The notes under the pieces were generated by a model. The model ran no database searches and was not told the DNA's origin. It saw only the letters and a program-made list of their open reading frames with translations. From NCBI RefSeq assembly GCF_021190915.1, contig NZ_JAIOAP010000008.1, positions 1-64,000 of the forward strand: DNA of 64,000 nt, in the 5' to 3' direction. The stretch is from Cohnella silvisoli (GTDB taxonomy: Bacteria; Bacillota; Bacilli; Paenibacillales; Paenibacillaceae). Within the stretch, counting starts at the first letter, position 1. Each line of letters begins with the position of its first letter. This document shows positions 17,444-26,200 of the stretch, one piece after another. The position numbers and the translations under genes were made by a program.

Positions 17444-18091
17444 ATGACTATAATAGCGCCCTCTATCCTGGCATCGGATTTCGCGTCTTTGGGGGATGAA
17501 ATTCGGAGCATAGATTCCGCTGGAGCGGATTGGGTTCATATCGATATAATGGATGGACACTTCGTTCCCAACCTGACATTCGGGCCGCCTATCGTTTCCA
17601 TGATCCGCCCCGTTACGAAGCTTTTCTTCGATGTGCACCTGATGGTCGAGGCTCCGCAGCTGCTATTTCCGGCACTTGCTGCCGCCGGAGCGGACCGAGT
17701 GACCGTACACGCCGAAGCTTGCGTGCATCTTGACCGCACGTTATCGGAAATTCGCGAGCTTGGAATGAAAGCGGGCGTGGCATTAAATCCGCATACGCCA
17801 TTATCCGTTCTTGAATATATATTGGACGAGATAGATTTGGTGTTGACTATGACGATTAATCCGGGGTTCGGCGGGCAATCGTTTCTGCCGTCTATGCTGC
17901 CTAAGCTCCGCCAGCTAAGGGAAATGCTGGAGCGGCATGGCCGCAGCGATATTTTCATCCAAGTCGATGGAGGCATTAACGCCCAAACCGCAGCATTAGT
18001 TAGAGAAGCGGGAGCGAATTCACTGGTTGCGGGTACTTATATATTCGGTCACGAAGATCGGGCAGCCGCAATAGCCGCCTTGCGTTCTTAA
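17444..18091 (+). CDS. rpe: Ribulose-phosphate 3-epimerase
   Basis: The 215-residue TIM-barrel enzyme interconverts ribulose-5-P and xylulose-5-P in the pentose phosphate pathway. Family motifs: PSILASDFASLG, VHIDIMDGHFVPNLTFGP, DVHLMVEAP, MTINPGFGGQSF and VDGGINAQTA, which carry the metal-binding His/Asp and catalytic Asp residues. The start codon is one base beyond the rsgA stop, with CGGAGGT inside the end of rsgA, so the pair is coupled. Confidence 0.95.
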   Translation: MTIIAPSILASDFASLGDEIRSIDSAGADWVHIDIMDGHFVPNLTFGPPIVSMIRPVTKLFFDVHLMVEAPQLLFPALAAAGADRVTVHAEACVHLDRTLSEIRELGMKAGVALNPHTPLSVLEYILDEIDLVLTMTINPGFGGQSFLPSMLPKLRQLREMLERHGRSDIFIQVDGGINAQTAALVREAGANSLVAGTYIFGHEDRAAAIAALRS

Positions 18092-18154
18092 TGCCTGTAA
18101 TAATTATTGTATAACTCCCTCCGATTTGTCTGGTCTAGGACAAATAGAAAACCG

Positions 18155-18162
18155 CATACATT
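18155..18162 (+). promoter_or_regulatory. Possible sporulation-type -10 element upstream of spoVM
   Basis: CATACATT matches the -10 consensus of sigma-E promoters (CATACA-T), and B. subtilis spoVM is sigma-E dependent. The -35 region is not convincing, so this rests mostly on context. Confidence 0.3.
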
Positions 18163-18231
18163 TGAATCAATAGGGCGCTTCGATTCCAGAAGAGTCGGTA
18201 AGGGTTCAGCCTGCGGAGGAGGGATGGGAAG

Positions 18232-18312
18232 ATGAAATTTTACACCATCAAGCTGCCGAAATTTTTGGGTGGCTTCGTCAAAGCGATTCTCAACACGTTT
18301 CACAAAAATTGA
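18232..18312 (+). CDS. spoVM: SpoVM, 26-residue spore-coat assembly peptide
   Basis: This tiny gene is shorter than most ORF cut-offs. It encodes 26 residues beginning MKFYTIKLPKFLGGFVKAIL, the signature of SpoVM. In B. subtilis this amphipathic helix recognises the positive curvature of the outer forespore membrane and anchors SpoIVA, so that coat and cortex assembly are coupled. AGGAGGG at 18217-18223 is an ideal ribosome binding site eight bases ahead. The position between rpe and rpmB is the same as in B. subtilis. The C-terminal half (NTFHKN) varies from Bacillus, as is normal. Confidence 0.96.
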   Translation: MKFYTIKLPKFLGGFVKAILNTFHKN

Positions 18313-18341
18313 CGCCTTAAAAGGCATTCATACACAAAAAG

Positions 18342-18370
18342 AACCGTCAGGAGGACCTGACGGTTTTCTT
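18342..18370. terminator. Bidirectional terminator between spoVM and rpmB
   Basis: AACCGTCAG and CTGACGGTT form a 9-bp stem, with A-rich sequence on the left and TTTTCTT on the right, so it can stop the convergent spoVM and rpmB transcripts. Confidence 0.8.
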
Positions 18371-18393
18371 AATGATCGATTAAGCAACGTGAA

Positions 18394-18582
18394 TTATACG
18401 CGTACGACCGCTCCGGACTTCAAGGCGCGAGCGCTGACATAAACACGTTTAGGTTTACCGTTCACCAGAATGCGCACTTTTTGTACATTAACCCCCCAAG
18501 AACGGCGGGTAGTGTTATTCGCGTGAGATTTGTTGTTGCCGGAACCCGGCTTTTTCCCTGTAATATAACATTTACGAGCCAC
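18394..18582 (-). CDS. rpmB: 50S ribosomal protein L28
   Basis: The 62-residue basic ribosomal protein reads [20 protein letters not shown] and contains [15 protein letters not shown] and [13 protein letters not shown]. It lacks the four-cysteine zinc motif, retaining a single cysteine. It is the only reverse-strand gene in this part of the housekeeping block, as in B. subtilis. GGAGGTG lies ahead of its ATG on the reverse strand. Confidence 0.95.
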   Translation of the reverse strand: MARKCYITGKKPGSGNNKSHANNTTRRSWGVNVQKVRILVNGKPKRVYVSARALKSGAVVRV

Positions 18583-18624
18583 TAAAAATACACCTCCCTG
18601 CCACGTCCATACAAATACTTCACT

Positions 18625-18653
18625 ATCTTAGCACAGCGTGCAGTTTGATGCAA
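18625..18653 (-). promoter_or_regulatory. Sigma-A promoter of rpmB
   Basis: On the reverse strand TTGCAT (18653-18648) and TAAGAT (18630-18625) are separated by 17 bp, about 45 bp before the start of rpmB. Confidence 0.6.
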
Positions 18654-18715
18654 CGAAAAAAGAGGACATAAAGCACCTCCGGCCTCTTAATCGTTAGATT
18701 TACCAAGGAAACGGC

Positions 18716-18744
18716 TTCTTTCTCCCGTTTTTTTATAGTACAAT
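18716..18744 (+). promoter_or_regulatory. Putative sigma-A promoter of yloU-fakA-degV-recG
   Basis: TACAAT (18739-18744) lies 17 bp after a weak -35 (TTCTTT), about 42 bp before yloU. The -10 is good; the -35 is poor. Confidence 0.4.
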
Positions 18745-18785
18745 GAGGTATGGTCCATAATACAGGCATAAAGGAGTGAATTTCC

Positions 18786-19145
18786 ATGCCTCTGCAGTTG
18801 GTATCGGAGAACGGAAAGATTGATGTGGCGGATCAAGTCATTGCAGTAGTAGCCGGTTCGGCAGCGTTGGATTGTTATGGGCTAGTCGGCATGGCATCCC
18901 GCAAAGGATTGAAGGATGGCATCGCGGAACTTCTTGGCCGCGAGAACTTGTCTCGTGGCGTGGAAGTGCGTAGAGAAGGGGAACTCCTCCATCTTGATCT
19001 TTATGTCATCGTTAGCTACGGAACTAAAATTTCGGAAGTGGCCCACAATATCCAATCCAAGGTGAAATACGTATTGGAAGAAGTCGTGGGACTGAAAGTC
19101 GATTTGGTTAACGTATATGTTCAGGGAGTACGGGTATTGAAGTAG
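18786..19145 (+). CDS. yloU: Asp23/Gls24-family envelope stress protein YloU
   Basis: The 119-residue cytosolic protein belongs to the Asp23 family (B. subtilis YloU), recognisable from GKIDVADQVIAVVAG, CYGLVGMAS and YVIVSYGTKISEVAHNIQ. Asp23 proteins associate with the membrane through partners and affect envelope stress. It starts after AAAGGAGTGAA. It sits directly before the fakA homologue, a pairing conserved across Firmicutes, although how the two proteins interact is not settled. Confidence 0.92.
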   Translation: MPLQLVSENGKIDVADQVIAVVAGSAALDCYGLVGMASRKGLKDGIAELLGRENLSRGVEVRREGELLHLDLYVIVSYGTKISEVAHNIQSKVKYVLEEVVGLKVDLVNVYVQGVRVLK

Positions 19146-19169
19146 CTTATTAGGAAGGGGAATACATCA

Positions 19170-21020
19170 TTGGGTAAGCGCTTCTTGAATGGCAGCGAAT
19201 GGGCGTCTATGGTATTAACCGGCGCGGAGCGGTTGTCCCGCAACGTGGACCGGGTGAACGCCCTGAACGTGTTTCCCGTACCTGATGGAGATACGGGAAC
19301 GAATATGAATTTGACGATGTCGGCCGGCGTGGCCGAATTAAAACATAAACCGTCGGAGGATGTCGGCCGGGCGGCAGAAGTGCTTTCCAAAGGACTTCTG
19401 ATGGGCGCAAGAGGCAACTCGGGAGTGATCCTATCCCAATTGTTCCGCGGATTTGCGCGGGCGATTACGGGGCAGCGGGAACTGACGGTGCCTTTATTCG
19501 CGAATGCTCTCCAACAGGGTGTTGATACCGCTTACAAGGCTGTTGTTAAACCTGTAGAAGGTACGATTCTGACTGTAGCCCGGGAAGCGGCGCGTCATGG
19601 ACTTACGGCTGTGCGCCGAACTAACGATCTGACGGAATGGATGCTTGAAGTACATGCCAAGGCGCAAGAAACGCTTGCGCGCACGCAGGAAATGCTCCCG
19701 ATTCTGAAGCAAGTCGGCGTCGTCGATTCCGGCGGTCAAGGGCTTGTGTATTTGTATGAAGGGTTTGTCGAGTATTTAAGCGAAGGGAATTTCACGGCAC
19801 CAGTACAGTTAGATCAACAATCGAAACCGATCGCACCCGCATTGGCAACTCCGGTTTCCCAGGCGGCCTCGAACGTTGCTGCCGCTCGATCTGTTGGAGC
19901 TAAGGCTGCAACTGCACAATCCAAGATAACGACGGAAAGCATCGCCTTTCCTTACGATATGGAATTTTTCATTCAAAGAATTGCAGCCTCCGCACCTTTC
20001 CCTGAGCGGACTTTCCGTCAGGCGTTGGAGCGTGACGGCGATTCGATTATCCTCATCGAAGACGAAGGCATCGTTAAGGTTCACGTCCATACTCGCCGTC
20101 CAGGCGATGTGCTTAATATGGCGATAACCTATGGCGAGATTACCCACATTCATATTCTGAATATGCAGGAACAGCACCGCGAGCTGCTTGCCCAGCAAAC
20201 CGAGCCTCAAGCAGCAATAACGTCAATGACTCGTCCCGCAGAGTCAGCTGCCGGCATACCCATCGCACCCGTCGTAGATTATGCGCTGCCGGGAATCGTT
20301 GATCTGCCCTCTGTTACGGCTTCGCCTGAGAGCGAACCAAATCCCGACGTATACGAAATGGCATCCTATGGCGTTGTAGCCGTTAGCGTCGGAGAAGGCA
20401 ACGCGGAGTTGTTCAGGAGCCTTGGCGTCGATATCGTCCTCTCCGGGGGACAAAGCATGAATCCAAGCACGGAAGATTTGCTCGGGGCCATTGCTTCTTT
20501 ATCGACCCATCACATCTTCCTATTGCCGAATAATCCTAATATCATCATGGCCGCCAAGCAAGCGGCGGAGCTGGCCGATAGGCCGGTAACGGTGCTGCCG
20601 ACCCGCACGCTGCCTCAAGGGATGGCGGCGATGCTTGCTTTTCAGGAAAACGAAAGCGAGGCCGTGAACATCGACCGGATGACCAAAGCTTACGAGCGGG
20701 TCGTGACGGGATCCGTCACGAAAGCCGTAAGGGACACGGAGATGGACGGCTTGCAAATTAAAGAAGGGCATTACATCGGAATCAAGGACAAAACGATCGT
20801 CGTTTCCGCCCCTACCCAGATGGAAGCTTGCAGGTCGCTGCTTGCCGCGCTGCTCGTATCCGGTGGGGAGATCGTTACGATACTGACGGGTGAGGGGGCC
20901 GAGGCCGAGAAGACCGATGAACTCGCAGAGTGGATGTCCATGCAGTTCCCGAACGCCGAAGTCGAGGTCCATGAAGGCGGCCAGCCGCTTTACCCTTATT
21001 TATTTGCCGTCGAACCCTAG
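19170..21020 (+). CDS. fakA: Fatty acid kinase catalytic subunit FakA (YloV, DAK-like)
   Basis: This 616-residue protein has an N-terminal DhaL-type ATP-binding domain (NVFPVPDGDTGTNMNLTM, whose aspartates bind Mg-ATP, and ARGNSGVILSQL). The middle segment (residues 210-260) is rich in Ala, Thr and Gln, and the C-terminal half holds the FakB-interacting and phosphotransfer domains. FakA phosphorylates exogenous fatty acids presented by DegV-family FakB proteins. Translation begins at a TTG after TAGGAAGGGG. A degV gene follows directly, giving a complete FakA-FakB pair. It is somewhat longer than B. subtilis YloV. Confidence 0.93.
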   Translation: MGKRFLNGSEWASMVLTGAERLSRNVDRVNALNVFPVPDGDTGTNMNLTMSAGVAELKHKPSEDVGRAAEVLSKGLLMGARGNSGVILSQLFRGFARAITGQRELTVPLFANALQQGVDTAYKAVVKPVEGTILTVAREAARHGLTAVRRTNDLTEWMLEVHAKAQETLARTQEMLPILKQVGVVDSGGQGLVYLYEGFVEYLSEGNFTAPVQLDQQSKPIAPALATPVSQAASNVAAARSVGAKAATAQSKITTESIAFPYDMEFFIQRIAASAPFPERTFRQALERDGDSIILIEDEGIVKVHVHTRRPGDVLNMAITYGEITHIHILNMQEQHRELLAQQTEPQAAITSMTRPAESAAGIPIAPVVDYALPGIVDLPSVTASPESEPNPDVYEMASYGVVAVSVGEGNAELFRSLGVDIVLSGGQSMNPSTEDLLGAIASLSTHHIFLLPNNPNIIMAAKQAAELADRPVTVLPTRTLPQGMAAMLAFQENESEAVNIDRMTKAYERVVTGSVTKAVRDTEMDGLQIKEGHYIGIKDKTIVVSAPTQMEACRSLLAALLVSGGEIVTILTGEGAEAEKTDELAEWMSMQFPNAEVEVHEGGQPLYPYLFAVEP

Positions 21021-21053
21021 CGAAAACAATTAATAAAGATGGAGGGACAGGCT

Positions 21054-21911
21054 ATGGCATCGATTGTTCTGGTTACGGATAGCACGGCGGACATCCCTGC
21101 CCAAGTGAGAGACAAACTCGATATCGCTATGGTGCCGCTGAAAGTTAATTTCGGGGATGAAACGTACCTGGACAACATTACGCTGCAGCCAACGCAATTT
21201 TACGAGAAGCTTACTGCCTTTAATGGGCTCCCTACGACATCCCAGCCTTCTCCTTCCGATTTTTACGAAGTGTATAAGAAGTTGACGGACGAAGGCCATA
21301 CGGTCATTTCCATACAGCTGTCCGGGGCGGTAAGCGGAACCTATCAATCGGCAACGATCGCCAGGTCCATGCTTGACGAGAGTGCGGACGTTACGGTCAT
21401 TGATTCCAAATCGGCTTCCTATGGCTATGGAATGCTGGTCGTCACAGCGGCCGAGATGGCGCAAGCCGGGGCATCGAAGGAAGAGATTATTGCGGAGGTA
21501 CATCGACTGCGGGGGGAACTTCGGCTATATTTTCTCGTGGATACGTTAGAATATTTGAAAAAAGGCGGCCGTATCGGCAAAGCGTCTGCCGTGCTCGGAT
21601 CGCTGCTCAATATCAAACCGATATTGTCCATAGATAAAGAGGGTTTTGTATTTCCGTTCGACAAGGTAAGAGGACAGAAACGGGCAATGGGGCGAATTGC
21701 CGAGTTGCTTGAAGCCGACTTTAAAGACCGTCCGGTGAATTTAACGATGGCCGTTACACCCGGATATGTAGAAGGCGTATCCGAATTATCCGAGCTTCTC
21801 AAACAACAATTAAACGTACAAACCTATCTGGAAACCGAGATCGGTCCGGTCGTCGGAACGCATGCCGGTCCTGGAACGATCGGATTGTTCGCAACCCCGG
21901 CGAGCCGGTAG
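21054..21911 (+). CDS. DegV-family fatty-acid-binding protein (FakB-like)
   Basis: The 285-residue DegV protein begins ASIVLVTDSTADIP and carries the lipid-pocket motifs TSQPSPSDF, SGAVSGTYQSA, DSKSASYG, LEYLKKGGRIG and HAGPGTIG. It is the lipid carrier that presents an acyl chain to FakA and delivers acyl phosphate to PlsY/PlsX. ATG 21054 follows GGAGGG at 21041; an upstream in-frame ATG overlaps that Shine-Dalgarno. B. subtilis has several such carriers, so chain preference cannot be inferred. Confidence 0.9.
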   Translation: MASIVLVTDSTADIPAQVRDKLDIAMVPLKVNFGDETYLDNITLQPTQFYEKLTAFNGLPTTSQPSPSDFYEVYKKLTDEGHTVISIQLSGAVSGTYQSATIARSMLDESADVTVIDSKSASYGYGMLVVTAAEMAQAGASKEEIIAEVHRLRGELRLYFLVDTLEYLKKGGRIGKASAVLGSLLNIKPILSIDKEGFVFPFDKVRGQKRAMGRIAELLEADFKDRPVNLTMAVTPGYVEGVSELSELLKQQLNVQTYLETEIGPVVGTHAGPGTIGLFATPASR

Positions 21912-21941
21912 GGAGTAACAGTACTTAAAGAGGTTGGTCTA

Positions 21942-23993
21942 ATGACTATTCAGTTGTTCCAAGTCCCTCTGACTAAGCTGCAAGGCGTGGGCCCCCAGAA
22001 AGCGGAGGAGTTCCACGCCTTAGGTATTTCCACGGTCGGAGATTTGCTTGAATATTATCCGTTTCGTTACGAGGATTATAGAATTCGCGAGCTGCATGAG
22101 GTGAAGGACGGGGAAAAGATCACGATTCAAGGAACGATTGCCTCCCTGCCGACCATGCAGCGATACGGGGGCAAATCGCGGCTTATTTGCCGTGTGACGG
22201 TACAATCTATGCTCGTTACCGCTATTTGGTTTAATCGGGCATTCCTGAAGGATCAATTAACGTTGGGACGCGAGATCACTTTAACGGGCAAATGGGATCA
22301 GCGGCGTCGATATTTGACCGTGGCGGATTCGGAATTTCCCGATCGGGGCGCAGCGAAGACCGGAACGCTTCAGCCGGTTTATTCCGTCGGGGGCAGCATT
22401 ACGCAGACCGCGATACGGAAATTAATCGACAGGGCATTAACGCAATTCGGCGCGCTTATTCCGGAGCTTTTACCTTCGGAAATTTTGAACCGGCATTCGC
22501 TTATTCCTCGGAGGGAAGCGATCACGCGCATTCATCGCCCCGAGAATACGCGGGAAGGACAGGAAGCCCGGCGCAGAATGGTTTATGAAGAGCTGTTCTT
22601 GTTCCAGCTTAAGCTGCAAGCTTACCGAGCCACCCACCTCAAGCAGGCGGACGGCGTGGCTCATCCCGTTAATAACGAGGAAATTCGCCAATTCGTAAGC
22701 GTGCTGCCCTTCTCGCTAACGGATTCGCAGAAACAAGTAATTAACGAGATCCTTCATGACATGAAACAGCCTTACGTGATGAACCGATTGCTGCAAGGGG
22801 ACGTTGGCGCAGGTAAAACCGTTGTCGCCGCCGTTGCGCTTTACGCTACGGTCAAAGCCGGTTACCAAGGCGCGCTCATGGTCCCGACGGAAATATTGGC
22901 GGACCAGCATGCGCGTTCGCTGAGCAAGATGTTCGAGCCATACGGCATCCAGGTCGGTCTGCTGACGGGGAGCTTGACCGAACGCAAACGCCGCGATCTT
23001 ATCGCTTCCTTGCAAATGGGATTGCTCGATATCGTCGTCGGCACGCATGCGCTCATACAGGAGGACGTATTTTTCCGCAGCCTTGGTTTGGTCGTAACGG
23101 ACGAGCAGCATCGTTTCGGCGTTAACCAACGAAGCATTTTGCGCCGCAAAGGGATGAATCCGGACGTGCTGACGATGACCGCCACTCCGATTCCCCGCAC
23201 GCTGGCTATTACCGTGTTCGGAGATATGGACGTCTCGACTCTTCGGGAACGGCCGAAGGGCCGCATACCGATTAAAACTTATTCGGTCAAGCACGATATG
23301 ATGGACCGAGTGCTCGGGTTTATTCGCAAGGAAGCGGAGTTGGGGCGGCAAACGTTCTTCATCTGCCCGCTGATCGAAGAATCGGAGAAGCTTGACGTAC
23401 AGAACGCCATCGACCTGCATATGCAGCTCACTCAGGCATTGCCCGATTTGAAGATCGGGCTGTTGCATGGGCGCATGACCCCCACCGAGAAAGAGGCGAC
23501 GATGGCGGCATTCGCAGCCGGCGAGACGAACGTACTCGTGTCCACGACTGTTATCGAGGTAGGCGTCGACGTTCCGAATGCTACGCTGATGATCGTTATG
23601 GATGCCGACAGATTCGGATTGTCGCAGCTGCATCAGCTCAGAGGCCGGGTCGGACGGGGGGAGCACCAGTCGTATTGCATTCTCATCGCGGATCCTAAAT
23701 CGGAGAACGGGCAGGAAAGAATGAAAGCGATGACGGAAACCGACGACGGCTTCGAAATTTCGCGGCGCGACTTGGAAATCAGAGGTCCGGGAGAGTTTTT
23801 CGGAACGAAGCAGAGCGGAATGCCGGAGTTCCGGCTGGCGAATCTGCTGAACGACTTTGAGGTGCTTGAGCAAGCAAGGGACGACGCGGCTGCGTTAACG
23901 TCGCTTGAAGAGTTCTGGTCTTCGCCCGTTTATGGGGAATTAAGGGATAACCTTGCGCGTGACGCCAAGCACCAAGGGGAGCCTTTGGATTAG
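21942..23993 (+). CDS. recG: ATP-dependent DNA helicase RecG
   Basis: The 683-residue helicase remodels stalled forks and Holliday junctions. The N-terminal wedge/OB domain starts at LTKLQGVGPQKA. The motor domains show Walker A GDVGAGKT at residues 286-293, DEQH, TATPIPRT, and the TRG region QLRGRVGRGEHQSYC. The last gene of the yloU-fakA-degV run, it is followed by a sporulation gene rather than by fapR as in B. subtilis. Confidence 0.95.
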   Translation: MTIQLFQVPLTKLQGVGPQKAEEFHALGISTVGDLLEYYPFRYEDYRIRELHEVKDGEKITIQGTIASLPTMQRYGGKSRLICRVTVQSMLVTAIWFNRAFLKDQLTLGREITLTGKWDQRRRYLTVADSEFPDRGAAKTGTLQPVYSVGGSITQTAIRKLIDRALTQFGALIPELLPSEILNRHSLIPRREAITRIHRPENTREGQEARRRMVYEELFLFQLKLQAYRATHLKQADGVAHPVNNEEIRQFVSVLPFSLTDSQKQVINEILHDMKQPYVMNRLLQGDVGAGKTVVAAVALYATVKAGYQGALMVPTEILADQHARSLSKMFEPYGIQVGLLTGSLTERKRRDLIASLQMGLLDIVVGTHALIQEDVFFRSLGLVVTDEQHRFGVNQRSILRRKGMNPDVLTMTATPIPRTLAITVFGDMDVSTLRERPKGRIPIKTYSVKHDMMDRVLGFIRKEAELGRQTFFICPLIEESEKLDVQNAIDLHMQLTQALPDLKIGLLHGRMTPTEKEATMAAFAAGETNVLVSTTVIEVGVDVPNATLMIVMDADRFGLSQLHQLRGRVGRGEHQSYCILIADPKSENGQERMKAMTETDDGFEISRRDLEIRGPGEFFGTKQSGMPEFRLANLLNDFEVLEQARDDAAALTSLEEFWSSPVYGELRDNLARDAKHQGEPLD

Positions 23994-24084
23994 TTGATAC
24001 TTTCTTGGGCATGCGACTTTGTCATTGCACGTCTTCCGGCGGCATATGATGTACCGAATAGCTGCCGGAAGGAGCGTGACCTCT

Positions 24085-24378
24085 TTGAGCCCAAGCTGGC
24101 AAAAGTTCGGCATCAAGGCGGAGTTCGTGGAACGCGTCAAAGTGAAGATGAAAAATGCTGCGACCAAAGAGCGAATTAAAGGTTTGCTGGATGGAGTCAC
24201 GAAATACGATCTGCAGGACAGGGCCAAAGTACGCAGATGGGTCAAACAATTCGCGCGAATCCTAAATGAACCACTAACCGAAACGCAAGAGGATCAACTG
24301 GTTAATTTCATTATCGCTCAGAAAATCGATCCCAATAATATGCTGCATCTGATCAAACTGTACACGATGTTCCGGTAA
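24085..24378 (+). CDS. spoVIF: Stage VI sporulation protein F-like
   Basis: The predicted 97-residue protein resembles Paenibacillus proteins annotated SpoVIF: FGIKAEFVERVKVKMKN, a predicted helical middle, DRAKVRRWVKQFARILNEPL and a C-terminal IDPNNMLHLIKL. In B. subtilis SpoVIF is a spore-coat assembly factor acting late under sigma-K. TTG 24085, ten bases after AAGGAG, is a better start than the ATG at 24019, which lacks a ribosome binding site. Family assignment is from memory of the pattern. Confidence 0.7.
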   Translation: MSPSWQKFGIKAEFVERVKVKMKNAATKERIKGLLDGVTKYDLQDRAKVRRWVKQFARILNEPLTETQEDQLVNFIIAQKIDPNNMLHLIKLYTMFR

Positions 24379-24379
24379 A

Positions 24380-24430
24380 AAAGAACGCTCCGAGTTCAGG
24401 TTTATCCGGATCCGGAGCGTTTGGTTCTTT
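24380..24430 (+). terminator. Hairpin after spoVIF
   Basis: ACGCTCCG (24385-24392) pairs with CGGAGCGT (24413-24420), and AAAGAAC extends the stem against GTTCTTT after a small bulge. The 3' end is T-rich, fitting a terminator. Confidence 0.55.
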
Positions 24431-24581
24431 AAACGGGTCAATATCCAGCATTTTGGCGCCGAAGCCCGCTCCGCAGGCAGCATCGAGCACGAATTTACCG
24501 ACGACGAATCGGCAGGCAAGATTAGCGGATTGTTTGCGGTTGACCAGGCTCCGTTCGTCCGACCGCACTTTTGTTAAAACA

Positions 24582-24609
24582 TAGACAATCGGCGCTTCTT
24601 TGCTATAAT
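24582..24609 (+). promoter_or_regulatory. Sigma-A promoter of the thiamine-precursor operon
   Basis: TAGACA (24582-24587) and a consensus TATAAT (24604-24609) are separated by 16 bp, about 35 bp before the riboswitch. Confidence 0.65.
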
Positions 24610-24643
24610 AAGGATTGAAAGAAGCGGGTTTCTACAATTGAAT

Positions 24644-24745
24644 TAGCCCCGGGGGAGCTGGAGCAAGGCCGGCTGAGAGTGCATCCCATTATGATGCAGA
24701 CCCTTATACCTGATCTGGTTAATACCAGCGTAGGAAGGTGGGAAC
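24644..24745 (+). ncRNA. TPP riboswitch (thi box)
   Basis: The conserved aptamer segments are present in order: GGGGGAGC, GGCTGAGAGTG, a variable stem with CATCCCATTATGATG, GACCCTTATACCTGATC, TGGTTAATACCAGCG and TAGGAAGGTGGG. It senses thiamine pyrophosphate and here precedes a terminator hairpin (24787-24815), so premature transcription termination when TPP is abundant is the probable mechanism. Confidence 0.95.
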
Positions 24746-24786
24746 GCGACGGCTAGCCGTTGTGTCATTCGTCCGTGAAATATAGG

Positions 24787-24816
24787 GCGCCCTCCGGAAT
24801 CGGGGGGCGTTTTTTG
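24787..24816 (+). terminator. Riboswitch-controlled terminator
   Basis: GCGCCCTCCG and CGGGGGGCGT form a 10-bp stem (with wobble pairs) and a GAAT loop, followed by TTTTTT. It is the expression platform of the TPP riboswitch. Confidence 0.85.
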
Positions 24817-24870
24817 ATTTGTGGGAAACTCTCTTCTTATCCATTGGCAAGATCAGAGAGGGAGAGAAAA

Positions 24871-25860
24871 ATGAAAGCGGAAAGAAAAGGTTGGCAAGGG
24901 TTAGGATTGATGGTGTTAGCGGCAACGTTGTTGCTTACGGGGTGCGGCAGCAAGAAGGGATCGCTGCAAGAAGTGACGCTCGTGCTGGATTGGACGCCGA
25001 ATACGAATCATACCGGGCTGTATGCGGCAAGGGATCAAGGCTTGTGGGAGAAACGCGGGTTGAAGGTGAACATCATACAACCGCCTGAGACAGGTTCGGA
25101 TGCGATGGTGGCAAGCAACGCCGCGGAATTCGGAGTCGGCGCTCAGGAAAGCATGATGCTAGCTCGGGAGCAAGGCTTGCCGATCGTATCCGTAGCCGCG
25201 ATCATTCAGCATAATACGTCCGGATTTGCTTCTCCGGCAGCCAAGAATATCAAGGAGCCCAAAGATTTCGAAGGCAAAACGTATGGCGGATGGGGTTCTC
25301 CCGCGGAGCAAGCGGTCATTCAGTCTCTGATGAACGTTCAAAGCGCCAATGTCGATAAGGTGACTTTCGTTAATGCAGGGTCGGCCGACTTTTTCACGGC
25401 GGTGAAGAAGGATATCGATTTCGAGTGGATTTTCTACGGGTGGACGGGAATCGAAGCCGAGCTGCGCAAAGAGCCGATCAATATGGTATATTTGTCCGAT
25501 TACAGCAAACAGTTGGATTACTACACCCCGCTTTTGACGACGAGCGAAAAGATGATCAAAGATAAGCCGGATCTCGTTCGCGCGTTCGTGGAAGGGGCCG
25601 CGGAAGGTTATCAATATGCGATCGACAATCCGGATGCCGCTGCCGAACTGCTGCTTAAGGCGGTTCCGGAGTTGAATGCGGATTTGGTCAAAGCAAGCCA
25701 GAAGTGGTTAAGCCCCAAATACAAAGACGATGCTCCGCGTTGGGGTGAACAGAAGAAAGAAGTATGGTCCGGATATGGGGATTGGATGACAAAAAATGGA
25801 CTGTTGAAAAAAGAGCTGAACTACGACGAGATGTTCACGACCGAATTTTTACCTAAATAA
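24871..25860 (+). CDS. ABC transporter substrate-binding lipoprotein for thiamine pyrimidine precursor (ThiY type)
   Basis: The 329-residue protein has a lipoprotein signal peptide with lipobox LLTGC (Cys25) and an NMT1/THI5-like binding fold. The opening of the mature part, VLDWTPNTNHTGLYAARDQGLW, is typical of ThiY/YtlA proteins, which bind formylaminopyrimidine or hydroxymethylpyrimidine. ATG 24871 follows GAGAGGGAGAG. The TPP riboswitch just upstream supports a thiamine-precursor substrate. The exact pyrimidine cannot be told from sequence. Confidence 0.9.
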   Translation: MKAERKGWQGLGLMVLAATLLLTGCGSKKGSLQEVTLVLDWTPNTNHTGLYAARDQGLWEKRGLKVNIIQPPETGSDAMVASNAAEFGVGAQESMMLAREQGLPIVSVAAIIQHNTSGFASPAAKNIKEPKDFEGKTYGGWGSPAEQAVIQSLMNVQSANVDKVTFVNAGSADFFTAVKKDIDFEWIFYGWTGIEAELRKEPINMVYLSDYSKQLDYYTPLLTTSEKMIKDKPDLVRAFVEGAAEGYQYAIDNPDAAAELLLKAVPELNADLVKASQKWLSPKYKDDAPRWGEQKKEVWSGYGDWMTKNGLLKKELNYDEMFTTEFLPK

Positions 25861-25897
25861 AGTTTAAATTAAGCAGGATCCAAAGGAGATGGGACGT

Positions 25898-26200
25898 TTG
25901 GCACAAGCTTTGTTAAGCATCCAAATATTGCCGAAAGTGAACGCCGGGGAAGAGGTCATTCCTTATGTAGACCGGGCAATCGAAATTATTAAGGCATCCG
26001 GGGTCCTCTATCGGGTCGGACCATTGGAGACGACGATGGAGGGTGACCTCGACCAGCTGCTCGATATCGTGAAGCAAATGAATACCGCAATGTTCGAGAA
26101 GGGAAGTCCCTCGGTCATGTCGCAAATCAAATTGGTCGTGGACGGACAGGAAGGCGCTTCGATGGCGCGTCTGCTGCAGAAGTATCCGGATGGGAAATAA
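25898..26200 (+). CDS. Thiamine-binding protein, MTH1187/YqgV family (DUF77)
   Basis: This 100-residue small ferredoxin-like protein begins AQALLSIQILPKVN and resembles B. subtilis YqgV and the YkoF thiamine/HMP-binding fold. Its place between the substrate-binding lipoprotein and the permease, under a TPP riboswitch, suggests that it binds thiamine or a pyrimidine precursor in the cytoplasm. TTG 25898 is nine bases after AAAGGAG; the ATG at 25889 overlaps that site. It overlaps the permease gene by 11 bp. Confidence 0.82.
   Translation: MAQALLSIQILPKVNAGEEVIPYVDRAIEIIKASGVLYRVGPLETTMEGDLDQLLDIVKQMNTAMFEKGSPSVMSQIKLVVDGQEGASMARLLQKYPDGK

Noticed and set aside
18124..18145. Inverted repeat ATTTGTC/GACAAAT after rpe considered as a terminator
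   Set aside because: No T tract on either strand and short stem; it may matter for spoVM regulation but nothing supports a call.
24353..24568. Reverse-strand 71-codon frame with GTG start
   Set aside because: No ribosome binding site, and it overlaps the spoVIF end and its hairpin. The composition is only mildly protein-like.
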